From: Liopterus haemorrhoidalis
Taxonomy: Eukaryota; Arthropoda; Insecta; Coleoptera; Dytiscidae
Assembly (NCBI GenBank): GCA_963971575.1
Contig: OZ020611.1
Location: 225,610,260-225,674,259, forward strand
Length of the DNA stretch: 64,000 nt
Reading direction: 5' to 3'
Notes under the pieces: generated by a model
Database searches by the model: none
What the model saw: only the letters and a program-made list of their open reading frames with translations
Told to the model about the DNA's origin: nothing
Made by a program: the position numbers and the translations under genes
In this document: positions 1-10,331 of the stretch, piece by piece
How positions within the stretch are numbered: the stretch's first letter is position 1
How the letters are laid out: the number at the start of each line of letters is the position of its first letter

Positions 1-689
1 GACAATAGTTCTGAAAGAGTTCCCTTAAAATATTTAACAACAAACATTAACTTATTCAGATCCTGTGGAAATAACAAAAATGCTCCCCTGTATTTGCTTA
101 AATAATCTCATATATAACAGTGGCATTCTGTTCTGAAGTTAAAAAGCCATCAAACGTTATCTGTTGGCTCGTTCCTTCCATCCAGCCTAACATACGACAG
201 GAAGTCCTAATTTCGAGTCTCAAGTGTCCGCGGCGTGCACTTGCAGGTGTTTCCTCTGCAGCCAGATAACATTTACTTCACATGTATCGTAATGTTTAAG
301 TACACTCCACTCGCACTGTTTGATATACTGCTTTTATTGTTGGTTGCTTAATATGCCGAAAAATTGCTTTTGAAATTATGACTTCCTTCTTATGAATGTA
401 GACGTGCTAATTAGAAACTCACTATATGTTATCTCAAATGAAATGGAATTATTTTTAGGTTTATGCTTTAGTTTTGATGTTCATTTATTTATGGAAATCA
501 TGATGCATATATCCACGGCTTGGGTTTACAAAAGAAAATATTTTGTGTCCCATTTTATACGTAGGGTACTAGGAAAATTTGCTGTATAAATAAGAATAGC
601 AAGTTTATTCTTGCATCATTAAGTAGACCATTCAAAACATAATAGATACACTGATAAATAAATTGTATGTAGTTGGTATATTGTAAACT
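1..689. other. No gene recognised
   Basis: AT-rich sequence with only short chance reading frames (for example 65 codons from 392). I saw no transposon terminus, RNA gene or conserved protein motif here. Confidence 0.5.
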
Positions 690-1318
690 TATCAATACGC
701 GACGAGACCATCGTGCGAAAAACAGTTTCAAACGTGGTTTGACTGCGGAAGAGTATATCTCCGAAATGTTGACTATTTTTTCTGAGAATTGTCCAAGTCG
801 GAGCAAAGTGTTTCGTTGGTATAATTTCAAAGTGAAATTTTTAACCTAAATGATGATCCTTGTCCTAGAAGGCCCCATGATATAGTTACTCCTGTAAATA
901 TTGCTGTGGTTAAAAAACTGCTCGATTAAAATAGTGTTACATGCAAATAGCACATACAGTCAGATAGAGGAGTCTTTGCACATTAATGCACCAGTTATCC
1001 GTTCAATTCTTCGCGACTATCTGTAAGTTAGGAAAGCTTGCACGCTATGGGTACCCCACAACCTGACTGATGCATAAACAGCAATAAAGCCTGGTTTATA
1101 ATAACTCCATAACATAAACGCATATGCATTGAACAATGGATTTGACCCTTCAAAACATGTGTTATAAACAGAACAATGAGAGTAGTGTAATTTTTATGCT
1201 TATGTTCCATAACAAATCTATTATAAACCAGGTTTAAGAGTTGAATGGTGTCGAAAAAAATTTAAAAAGTAAGCCCATATCTCAAAATTTTCTAGCGCCC
1301 TACGTATTGACAGATTCG
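690..1318 (+). pseudogene. mariner transposase pseudogene, N-terminal half
   Basis: Conceptual translation gives the helix-turn-helix part of a mariner/Tc1 transposase: a KRGLTAEEYISEM stretch, then a VFRWY motif, a degenerate PRP region, a block corresponding to INAPVIRSILRDY and finally WVPHNLTD, the usual end of the DNA-binding domain. Stops and frameshifts occur after about residue 45, so it is dead. A 147-bp MITE interrupts it; after the MITE the frame resumes with RVEWCRK, which is the next conserved mariner block. The catalytic aspartates are absent, because GTCT element A begins a few bases later at 1324. Identity as mariner is fairly sure; the subfamily is not. Confidence 0.75.
1088..1234. 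mobile_element. 147-bp TIR MITE with TAA target duplication
   Basis: The ends are inverted repeats: AGCCTGGTTTATAATA on the left and its near-perfect complement on the right (TATTATAAACCAGGTT). A TAA flanks each end (1085-1087 and 1235-1237), as expected for PIF/Harbinger-type insertion, although the superfamily is inferred from the duplication only. It splits a mariner pseudogene, whose reading frame can be followed across the insertion. Confidence 0.75.
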
Positions 1319-1323
1319 TTTTT

Positions 1324-2331
1324 AGGGTTTTGTAGGTATGACCAAAAAACCCTTATACCGTCATTTTGTCGTCTGTCTGTCTGTCTGTTCGGTAAAAATT
1401 GTAGCCAAACGGCTAAACCTAGAGAGTTGAAATTTGGCATGCTCATACAACTCTTTGACCCGCACATAGAAAAAATACTAAAACATCTAAAAAATATATC
1501 CCCCTAAAAATATAAACAAATATGTGCTCATCGAAAAAAAAAAAATTTTTTACAATTCTGTGTAGGGTATCAAATGAAAGCCCTTAGACCGTGGATTAAC
1601 GATCAAAATTTTATTTTTGCAAAATAATTTGTTCTGACGCGATTTTTGCCAAAATTGTGAAAAAGAAAATTTTGTCCCACACCCTGCAGCCCAGATGGTT
1701 TAAACTAAAAATCTGAAAAAATTCTAAGTAATGTACATTGGTGTGAACTGGAATAGTACAACAGGAATTATTGATCAGATTATGTTTTCGGAAAATAACG
1801 CATTTTTTGTGTTTTTAACTAAAATATGTAAAATATTTAATCCGCCATTTAACACAGTAAACGAGTGAACATCCGTTCCAGTGGTAACGTTCTCGCTTCG
1901 TAAGTTGCAAACTACTGTTTCCCGTCAATTTTTATTTATTCTGTTTTTTTTTTGCATTTTTATTTTGTTTAAATTATTTTGTCAAAATTCTAGTTATATT
2001 TTGGCAAATGCTTGGCATTTAATTTTTAAAAGCGTAAATTTAATAACCAGTGGGAAGTGTTGAAATTATAATTTAATTCTAAGTTTGAATGTATACGAAA
2101 TCAGACGGGCGGAGTTTATGACTTATAAACAAAATTTGTAAACAATCAATGAACCTTGCTATATAAAAAAAAATACTGCAATTATTTAGAAACCCAAATA
2201 ATGTTATTAGGCATTCGAATTAAAATTAATAAAAAAATATTTTAACATAAAATTTGTTTTGGCATCCCAAATAATCATCATTCACTTACTGCGAAACCCT
2301 GAAATGTGTGAAAATTCACACTTCACATAAA
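1324..2331 (+). mobile_element. GTCT-microsatellite element, copy A (Helentron/DINE-1-like)
   Basis: One of six large copies of a family of about 1.0-1.2 kb. It begins AGGGTTTTGTAGGTATGACC directly after a TTTTT run and ends CACACTTCACATAAA before a T-run. Order inside: a short hairpin GGGTTTT...AAACCC; about five GTCT units (1372-1389); a conserved block with GTAGCCAAACGGCT and GTTGAAATTTGGCATGC; A/T-rich domains; a tRNA-like module (1866-1926); and the terminal palindrome GTGTGAAAATTCACAC. There is no coding capacity. A T-rich target, terminal palindromes and a GTCY microsatellite are traits reported for non-autonomous Helentrons such as DINE-1; assignment to that class is inference. Confidence 0.8.
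1866..1926 (+). other. Degenerate tRNA-like module of copy A
   Basis: AGTGGTAACGTTCTCGCTTCG matches the A-box half of the module in copy C (17030-17102). The stretch carrying the B-box in copy C is deleted here. It is a remnant, not a functional tRNA gene. Confidence 0.5.
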
Positions 2332-2369
2332 TTTTTTAACAGTTAATCTTTCATGCAATCAAACACATG

Positions 2370-2643
2370 CAGGACCCGATCTAGCTCTTCCGCCGTTCTG
2401 GGTAAAAATGATTTTTACTACCCTTTATACTTAAATATAAATAATTTTTAAAATTAATTAACTAATTAACTAATTATAATTAAATTTGATACTAAATTCA
2501 AACATATAGTACCTAGTTTTTTACCGTTTTTACAAAAAGCTTTATTTTTTTATTGTTTTTTTTTATTGTTTTAAATTTCTCTTTCTACTAATTTTGCCGC
2601 TCTGGGATGTTGTCCTGTTCGCGTTCCCCTAGATCAGGCCCTG
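2370..2643. mobile_element. hAT-type MITE, 274 bp
   Basis: Inverted termini CAGGACCCGATCTAG and CTAGATCAGGCCCTG. The flanking 8-mers AACACATG (2362-2369) and GACACATG (2644-2651) agree at 7 of 8 bases, the 8-bp duplication typical of hAT. The interior is AT-rich and non-coding. Confidence 0.75.
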
Positions 2644-2679
2644 GACACATGGATCTTAATAAAACGAGATATGTAAAAC

Positions 2680-2900
2680 TTAAATCGGCAATAACAACTC
2701 GGCGACACCAACATGGCGATAGTTATCATAGATAATGTCAAAAATTATTTTGAAAATTTTCCTTAGTCGTTTAGTTGCGTGTTTCTTGATGTTGTCCGAC
2801 CACCTCATTTGAGGTCTTCCTCTTTGTATCTTTCCGACCAAGGGCACCACTCCTGAACGACCGAGTTCCACCGACCTTCTTCGTATCTTGCATAATTAGT
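2680..2900 (-). pseudogene. LINE C-terminal fragment
   Basis: The minus-strand frame reads GRPQMRWSDNIKKHA, the motif with which many RTE/CR1-type reverse transcriptase proteins end (GRP..RW.D.I). It follows a degenerate YEEGRW-like segment. No reverse transcriptase core lies nearby, so this is a short orphan fragment. A chance match cannot be excluded. Confidence 0.45.
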
Positions 2901-3879
2901 ATTGCAGTGTAGAGGAGTCTTTATTCATTGGATAATGTCTGCGTTGTCTATGTATTTTTTTTTTTATGGAGATTCCACAGATTAGTTGTTCTGTCTCTCA
3001 TGGTAATATATTCTTCTATCCATATTCTGTGCGTTACGGCAATACTACAATATTTAAGAGATGATAACCGAGTAACGTCAGTTTTCAATTTTATGGAGTA
3101 AGAGTTCAGCCACGCCTTTGACGTTTCACGTTTTTGATTGATTTAAAATAACGCTAGAATATAAGACAAACTCTCACACTCCTACTCCTCTGGATCCTCA
3201 GCGCTTTCTCACGAACTTATTGTGAACTTGTGGCATACACCCTTTCGTTCTAGCGATTGAATACCGTTTCAATATTAAAAATCTTATACATCAATGAAAA
3301 GAATTTTCCAATACCCATTGTCCGCGTAACGCTTCAGTAACTGCTTTTCCTTGGTCATCCTCTGATGTTTAAATTAAGGTATGACGAAGTGCCCTCTAGC
3401 ACGTCGGTAAACTGATACTCCTACATTACCTTTTAGCACGAGGGACATTGGGTGCGTTTTGTTGTGCCAATTCTGGTTTCGGTTTAATCAGAATACGCGT
3501 TTTGTTGCGACTGTATTCTCATTCTATTCATTCCACTCAAGCGATGACTCGAGGCCGGACGACTGGAATGAATAAGTGTGGTGGGGATGAAAAGTAATAT
3601 TTGAATGCAGTTGTCTTCATTTGGTTTTTAAATGTATTAGAATTAAATTTTGGTATTACTGCTTCAAAATAATTTTTACTTTTACGTATTTTCTCATTTT
3701 ATGTCCTAAAATAAATATATACCTATATGATTTTAATATAGTATTATTAAATCTAAACTTAAAATGTATGTACAATTCAATAACTCGTTTTAAAACATTA
3801 CGTTCTAGAATATTTGCTTCTAATATAAAGTATTCTTATTCTGCATTTATTATTTAGATTGTTCTACTACCATATGACT
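2901..3879. other. No gene recognised
   Basis: AT-rich sequence without an interpretable frame. A 78-codon frame at 3621 is composed of F, I, L and Y and looks like base composition only. Confidence 0.45.
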
Positions 3880-4200
3880 TAACCTCCATGCAAATGTCAT
3901 TCCATGTTTACTTCATAACTGATTGTCTCCTCACTGGATTCCTGCGAATACAAGCCACCACCGCGTTCGCCGTATTATTTGTCCTTGGTGCGCCGACATC
4001 CCAATCTGGGGAGGTCGTCAAGAGTTCCAGTGTCAATAAATTTTCGAATGGTGCGACAAATAAATCTACTAGAGATTTTCGATTTCAGAAACGTGTTGAA
4101 AATGTCAAATGCTAACTTGCTTGCCTTATGCAGCGGGATAATCGCAACACTGTTCCCATAATCGTTTTACTTCATCACAAAATTGTAGTAAAACAACCAC
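3880..4200 (-). pseudogene. Tc1/mariner-like transposase, DNA-binding fragment
   Basis: On the minus strand the translation contains ICRTIRKFIDTGTLDDLPR followed by GCRRT and, after a frameshift, a YSQESSEE-like block. This corresponds to the conserved RT..RF..TGS..D.PR.GRPRT region and following arginine-rich helix of IS630/Tc1/mariner transposases. There are stops and a missing G, so it is a pseudogene. It is a different lineage from the mariners at 690 and 17736. Confidence 0.55.
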
Positions 4201-4821
4201 CTTTACTATAAATGAACTCACACCGACCTGTGTGCTCATGCCAACCTAAATATTTGCTAACATTAAAGACGTCGGCAGTGACACACACTTCACAAGTTTC
4301 TGGCAGCATTTATTTTAGGACTAGATATATTCGTTGGAAAATCCTTAAATGCGAAATCGAGAGTAAAAAATGTAACTTCGAAAGAAGGCCAGAAGAGTCT
4401 AAATAAAAAATTTAGATTCTTAACTTTGTAGTTATAATTTGAGTTTTATAAAAATGATAAGTTATAGAAGTAGGAACAAAGGCTTATTTATAAATTTAAA
4501 TTAATAGCTGTGGTTACAGCACGAATTGCAATTGAAGGTACATAGAATGAAAGATATCGATATTTAATGAATAGCATGTCTGGTTTGTAACGGGCTAGTC
4601 GGTCGGTCTGCGTTCTCGACAATCGGTCTCCATGCAGTCTGTTGTATCACGCGAACGCTTCAAATTTTAATCCCAATCAATATATGATACAATCAGATCA
4701 TTGACATAAGCTTGTTAATGTTTGATAAGGGAATCATGTTGAAGAGGACATCATTTATTATTTATTTCTACGCACAGCTGAGGAACTGTTGATTTTAGGA
4801 ACTGGTCGAGAAGAGAATCAG
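4201..4821. other. No gene recognised
   Basis: Only short frames (a 64-codon frame at 4212 and shorter); no termini or motifs recognised. The right end abuts the hAT nest and supplies its AGAATCAG target site. Confidence 0.4.
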
Positions 4822-5221
4822 CAGTGCCGTAACTAAGCAGGGGCAAGAGGGGCAGAGGCCCAGCACCCAAATCAAAGGGGGTGGGGGGCAGAAAGGAAAA
4901 TATTGGCATAATAATTGTGTTTGAGTGAGGATATTCGATTATTAGGTCCAGGGCCGACCCGACGAATTCTAGCGCCCCGGGCAAATATTTGAAATACGCC
5001 CCTTAATGAATGATAGGTATATTTAAAAAAAATATATATTATATTGGTTTTAAGCCCATTTTTGAAAATATATTATAAAAAATAAAAATAAAATTATTAT
5101 AAAGGAAGAACCATCTACTAAAAAAAAAGACAACTGACTGTGCATTAATAATTTATTTATTAAATTGAAAAAACAACTACGTTAAATAATAATTTATACA
5201 GATTACATATTACCTACAAGT

Positions 5222-5870
5222 TAATTTTCGAGCTTTTAAACAGTAGCGGCGCTAGCGAGAGTCCGGGGGGGCCGGGCCCCCCTTAGAGTTGCTCTGGGCC
5301 CCAGTTGGCCTTCCTAGAATTGGAAAAAAATATATTTTAGAAGTGAGGACTTTTTTGTTTAGGCCATCACTTGCATTTTCATTTGTAAACGATAAAAAAT
5401 ATTTCCTGCCCCCCACCCTCCAAGTTTTACTCCAAATTTTATTGGCCCCTCCAAGTTTAACTCCAAATTTTATTGCCCACCCCCTGATTTTAAGAGCTAG
5501 CGCCGCCACTGCTTTTAAATCAGCGAAATTTTTGACTATTTCGGTGATATCTAATTTCGATGCGATATCATTTTCGATAGATAATATCGCCAGGTTATTT
5601 AATCTCTCATTGCTCATTGTAGAGCGTAAATAGTTTTTTATCAATTTTAACTTACTAAAACTTCTCTCACTACTAGCAACAGTAATTGGTATCGTTAACA
5701 TTACTCTTAATGAAATCCAAATATTAGGAAGCACATTTTGTAATTTATTGGATTTTATAAAATTTAGAACATTTAAAGTTTCATAAATGTCTTCAGGCAA
5801 AAGAGGTGATGCAGATTTCAACTCATCAAATAAATGTAAATGAATATCGGACGGAAATTTATACCTACTA
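5222..5870 (-). pseudogene. hAT transposase C-terminal domain (dimerisation region)
   Basis: The frame encodes the hAT C-terminal dimerisation domain: a NIWISLRVMLTIPITVASSE stretch, RSFSKLKLIKNYLRSTM, then ERLNNLAILSIE. This is the usual S/AERSFSKLK...LRS.M...RL..LA pattern of ZMYM/KRAB-like hAT proteins. The frame opens upstream of the Met at 5821 (a KFPSDIHLHLFDEL stretch precedes it). A 271-bp MITE is inserted 9 codons before the natural end; the original tail would be a few residues finishing near 5222. The MITE does not stop the frame, so translation runs through it and adds about 90 foreign residues. The N-terminal two thirds of the transposase are missing. Confidence 0.8.
5241..5511. 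mobile_element. hAT-type MITE (CAGTGGCGGCGCTAGC family), 271 bp
   Basis: Termini CAGTAGCGGCGCTAGC and GCTAGCGCCGCCACTG, with a perfect 8-bp duplication CTTTTAAA (5233-5240 and 5512-5519). It is the same family as 14537-14798 and the truncated copy at 13079-13210. It contains a G/C-homopolymer segment and the conserved GAGGACTTTTTT...CATCACTTG motif. Confidence 0.9.
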
Positions 5871-6229
5871 TCCCTAAACTTTAGGGTTTACTGTTGAAAA
5901 AGTATGTGATTCATACTTACCTATTACCATAAAACAATTTCACTCACAAAAGCGCGAAAAAAAAATATACATACATAATATAAAATTCAATGTCTTTAAT
6001 TTTGCGCTCCATGTTTCGCGGCGCCCGGTTCGCTCGTGCCTCGGGCCGGTCCTGATTAGGTCCCCACTTGGATTTTAGAAGTGAGTACCTTTTTTATTTT
6101 TAGGACATCACTTGTAGCTATTATATAGTGTTTAGAGGGACCCAATTATAAAATCTTGCCTAGGGCCCGAAGAAAGCTAGTTACGGTCCTGAGTATCAGT
6201 TTTGAATTTTTGTCTTCCTCTCCTTAGGA

Positions 6230-7290
6230 TTTTGATGGTATGACCAAAAAAAAGCCCCTTATAATGTCACTCATGTGTCTGTCTGTATGATAGAAATTGT
6301 AGCCAAACGACTGAACATAGAAAGTTGAAATTTGGATACTTGTACAACTCTTTGACCCACATGTAGAAAAAATACATCGAGCTTAAAATAATGCATCGTA
6401 GGAAAAATATAAACAAATAGCTATCTAATGAAACCTCTTGATGCGTGAATAAACAAATTTTTATATTTGAAAAATCTATATATTTTTTTTTTTTTCATTG
6501 TATTTTCGCCAAAAATGTGTTTTTATTTGTCCTCCACACTGTTTTCCAAAGATAATGATTTAAATATCTGAAAAAATCTCAATAATGTACATTATTGGGA
6601 ACCGGAATAATTTTTTATCAGATTTGTTTTTCAGTATGAACGCAATTCTCAGCTCATATTTTTTTCTTATTATATTTTTAATTTCAAAAGAAGACATACT
6701 ACCTTAGCCATAAATACAAAAAATCCATAACAATATTTGCCATAATTTAGTCATTAATTAAAATATAATTAATTTTGTCAAAAACACAAAAGCTGCAATA
6801 TTTTTCGAAAACGCAATCTGATCAAAAATTCCTGTCGTATGTTTCCGGCTCAGATCAATGCACATTACTTATAAATATTTCTGCAGATTTTTAATTCAAC
6901 ACTTTTGGGTAAAAAGGTGAGGGACAAAAACTTTTGTTAGCACATTTTTGGCTAAAATCGTGTTAAAAGAAACAAATTTTTAAAAACTACATTTTGTTCC
7001 TTAATCTACAATTAAATAGCGTGCTTTTGAGATAAAATAAATTTAAAAAAATATATTATTTTTTCACGGATAAAAAAAAACAATATTTTTCGAACGACCA
7101 ATCTGATCAAAAATTCCTGCAGAACCATTCTGGTTCCCATCAATTTAAATTATTGAGATTTATTTTTCAGATTTTTAGATCAATCCTTCTGGGAGATAAG
7201 GTGGGCGACAAAAGCTTTTTGACATATTTTGGGCGAGAATCCCATAAAATAAAATTCGCTTGTTCAAAGCCATTCAAAATTTTAAAAAAT
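6230..7290. repeat. Old, rearranged GTCT-element relatives
   Basis: At 6235 GATGGTATGACCAAAAAAAAG, a few TGTCTGTCTG units, GTAGCCAAACGACTG and AGTTGAAATTTGG reproduce the 5' half of the GTCT family at low identity. After about 6780 the orientation reverses. Two successive diverged copies (about 6800-7060 and 7080-7290) of the segment containing CTGATCAAAAATTCCTG and AAAATCTGAA-like sequence follow. Boundaries are approximate. Confidence 0.6.
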
Positions 7291-8178
7291 ACCTTCGTTT
7301 TCAACGTCATCTTTTAAAGTTTAGATTGCATTCGACGTATTATTTTCAGTCAAGAAATATTATACAGAAATTTTGATTTCGTTAAAAGGGAATTCGTTGA
7401 TTTTATTATTTTATATAGGATCGTTCGATTCAACAAATATATTCATTATTCTTAAAATTTTGTTACTTTTGTATCTGTTACAATAAATTTTGATCTGTAC
7501 CTCACACTACTTAATACTTAACAAGTCAGATGAAAAACATACGAATAGGGTAAAGTGTCAGTCAGACAGACAGTGCCTAAGAAAAGAGAACAGAAATTGT
7601 ACGGGCGGAATAGTGAGCGGTAGAGACGGACTGGAGTAGACAAAAGGGGCAGAGATAAAAAGCGTGATTTTTTACTTGCGTATCAGAACTAGGAAATGGG
7701 CCAAAAAGTTTATACTAGTTACCCCGAAAAAATTTCACGATGAATAAAAAATATACCATGCCTCCTCGGGTAGTCCTTTGGGCTCGAGACTCCTGGCGGT
7801 TAACAAGTCTAACACAATAAATATGTGAAGGTAAATTTAATAGGAAGCTAAATTCTGATCACATTTCCTTCTACAAAAAATTTACAGCTTCCGCCAATGA
7901 CTTAAAATAAAATGATGAAATTGAAGTAATATAAAACGCCGTTAAACATATTTTTATACTCATTTAAATACATTATATTTTACGGTTATAAAATATCGTA
8001 AATAGTTGAAGAATACCTCTCAGGTTTCAGAGGGTTTACTAGCTTATTTTACACTCAATATTATTCTACTCGAATAGTTTGAACATTGAGTCATAAATCT
8101 ATACAGCAGAGGTTCCCAAACTTTCAATGAGAATGTACAAATTATGAAAATTTGATGCATTGGTTTTAATTTATCTCA
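7291..8178. other. No gene recognised
   Basis: AT-rich with no clear element. A patch at 7560-7660 (CAGACAGACAGTGCC and a purine-rich tail) resembles 49385-49450 and may be shared repeat debris. Confidence 0.35.
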
Positions 8179-8640
8179 ATGGTACTGATGGATAGGTCGT
8201 CTCTAAGTAGAGCTAAAGGCCTTTACGAAACATCCTCATCTGGCTCTATTCTTTGCAAGATAAACCTTGGGGTTCCACAGGGTTCCATTTTGGGGCCATT
8301 ACTATTCCTAATTTACATTAACGACCCGATTTCATTACTGCCAATACTTAAGCCCCGTCTTAAATATAAAAGTCATCATGTTTTTGTAACAATGTAGACA
8401 TTGACATGTTCACCAAATTGCCGTTAGCAGTAAGGAACTACAGTGTGCTTAAATTCAGATCTACCGTGAAAGCTTACCTCCTGGATAATACTTTCTATAG
8501 TATACGAGAATATCTTAACCATAATTTAGATGGTGTATTCTAGTTTTTGTATTTATGTTAGGTATTGTAAGATTATTGTACTAATATTATATATTGTTAT
8601 ATTCTCTTTTGTGTGACTGGAATTATATACAGATGTATCC
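8179..8640 (+). pseudogene. Non-LTR retrotransposon fragment with deleted reverse transcriptase
   Basis: The frame contains NLGVPQGSILGPLLFLIYIND, the strongly conserved RT motif (PQG...GPLLF..YIND) of Jockey/CR1-type elements. It stops about 35 codons later. The next segment, in another frame, reads FTKLPLAVRNYSVLKFR followed by a LLDNTFYSIREYL block, which is the extreme C-terminus of such proteins. The catalytic YADD region between the two is deleted. A T/A-rich 3' UTR ending in AATAAATCTTAATC follows. A dead, internally deleted copy. Confidence 0.75.
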
Positions 8641-8654
8641 AATGTTTCAATAAA

Positions 8655-8740
8655 TCTTAATCACCTTCCATATTTCATATCCATACAGAAGTACGGAAAA
8701 AACGTTAGTACAGAAGATACGTAGAATGATTAAATAATTC
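8655..8740 (-). pseudogene. LINE reverse transcriptase scrap
   Basis: On the minus strand this reads RIFCTNVFSVLLYGYEIWKV. It corresponds to the conserved V...LLYG.E.W block just after the RT active site of RTE/CR1-like elements. It abuts the previous LINE remnant in the opposite orientation, so it belongs to a different insertion. Confidence 0.55.
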
Positions 8741-9420
8741 CCAAAAACAGCCGGTATATTGCCAAATAAAAGTGATATTAATATTAAAATATTGTGGTCT
8801 AATTAAATTTAAAATCCCTACTAACTTTTGAAACCAACCAATACATAAATTAAATTTTTGCTATCTATTCTCTTGTTTCCCGTGTTATACTATGTACAGT
8901 TTGAGAAACACTTCTTTAGAGGGATAAATTATATTTTTAGCTTATTGAGTTATGAAAGTTTAGTAGTAAAACAGCTAATTTTAATACTTTTACGATACTT
9001 CCTGTCTAAATTAAATTAAAAATAGATGTTTGTTTCAATTTTTATATGCCGGCAAAGACATTTCTTCATTTAAATAAACAATCTTTATTGACTACCTCTG
9101 GAATCTTAAAACACTCACCCTCTAATTTATTTTATTACAGTTTTATAGATTGGGCAATAAAATTCAATTATGTAAGGTCATATAAAAACTAAATATAATT
9201 TAAGAAATACAGTTTTCAAATTAATTTAGAGCTCTCTTCTGGAAAAACTTCTAACTTATATTGTACTTTCCAGGTCTGAGCTTTTAAATATTTATTATTG
9301 TTTTTATTTTTAAGAAATTACTTAGTTTTATTGTAAAAACACTGGTCGGTAAATGACTCTGGTCTCTTCTTTTCAATAAAATCCCTAGATTCAGAACACT
9401 CGTTCTCGCCCATCTGAAGA
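8741..9420. other. No gene recognised
   Basis: AT-rich sequence with no termini, tRNA boxes or protein motifs that I could support. Confidence 0.4.
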
Positions 9421-10328
9421 ATAGGGGATAGGCATGATTTTTTTAATTTTTTTTATTATATTCCTCTTGTTGCATATAAACATAAAAAACAGTTTTTATT
9501 TTTTTTTTTTTTAATTTGAAGGCTTAAAAAAATCATAAATGTATGTAGCGCGCGAAAACGACGTGTGACGTCATACCCCTTCTAACTGACGCATGACACT
9601 ACCAGCCTACTCAGCGTACATAGTCCGTTGTGAACTTATTTGTTTGTATAACTTTTATAGGTTATTTAAAGTTAGAGTGATTTTAATTAAAATAAAGTTT
9701 AATTCTATAAAAACAATTTATACATGTTTACCGAATTAAATTTTATATTAAAATATATAAAATATGGAAGATCCAGGCCCCAGTAATTCGAAACATAATC
9801 GAAAATATTGTTCAGTATACCGATGTGCACAATTAGTTCAACTAGAAATCCAAAAAAACAATTTATATCATTACCTGATGGCGAAAAACAACCGATATTT
9901 CAGAAACAAGTAAATTTTATGTTGAGCATTGAGAGTTTAGGTGAGCATAAATGCATCAATGTTGGGTAAATTATCACTCTGAGCCCTAACAAAATCTTTA
10001 TCTGCCATTTTAATAATAAATGCGTGAAAAATTGTTTAAAAACAAATACAAAACTCTCGAACAATACAATATACACACGTGTAAAGATTATGTTGTAGCT
10101 GTATCTGTGACGTGAAACCCCTATCGTTTGACGCCATACTCAGTCGTTTTTACTCGGCAACCTTCGCGCCGTGGTCGGCTTATTTCAAATTTACAATATT
10201 TTAATTAAAAAATTTGGCTATAATATTAATTAAAATGTCATTTTTGTTTTGTTAGGAGACATAACTAATATTAACATATCAAAAGAATGTAGTTTTAAAG
10301 AAATATAAATTTTATGCGTATCCCCTAT
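9421..10328. mobile_element. TIR element carrying a decayed THAP finger, 908 bp
   Basis: The ends are imperfect inverted repeats: ATAGGGGATAGGCATGATTT on the left and a right end whose complement is ATAGGGGATACGCATAAAAT. No target duplication is evident; the right edge abuts a piggyBac whose TTAA overlaps it. Inside is a THAP-like zinc finger remnant, so a P-element-type origin is possible but not demonstrated. Confidence 0.5.
9764..10090 (+). pseudogene. THAP-type zinc finger remnant
   Basis: Starting from an ATG at 9764 the frame gives MEDPGPSNSKHNRKYCSVYR with a CSVYRC pair. After a one-base shift it continues STRNPKKQFISLPDGE, then a segment with NKIFICHFNNKC. A C-x2/4-C pair, the SLP motif and the later C-x-H pair are in the order and spacing of a C2CH THAP domain. 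THAP domains bind DNA in P-element transposases and derived host factors. Two or more frameshifts and an early stop mean it makes no protein. No catalytic domain follows before the right TIR. Confidence 0.5.
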
Positions 10329-10331
10329 TAA

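Larger units (their letters stand above)
4949..6054 (-). mobile_element. hAT transposon, internally deleted
   Basis: Inverted termini CAGGGCCGACCCGA and TCGGGCCGGTCCTG are flanked by a perfect 8-bp duplication ATTAGGTC (4941-4948 and 6055-6062). It carries the 3' end of a hAT transposase gene on the minus strand and lacks the BED finger and catalytic core, so it is a non-autonomous deletion derivative. It sits in the MITE at 4822-6191 and is itself split by the MITE at 5241-5511. Confidence 0.85.
4822..6191. mobile_element. hAT-type MITE, outermost shell of a three-level nest
   Basis: Termini CAGTGCCGTAACTA and TAGTTACGGTCCTG are inverted repeats. The flanking 8-mers AGAATCAG (4814-4821) and AGTATCAG (6192-6199) match at 7 of 8 positions. 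Once the inserted hAT (4949-6054) and one copy of its target duplication are removed, about 256 bp remain. The interior carries the AAGTGAG...CATCACTTG spacer motif that recurs in other MITEs of this window. Confidence 0.8.
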
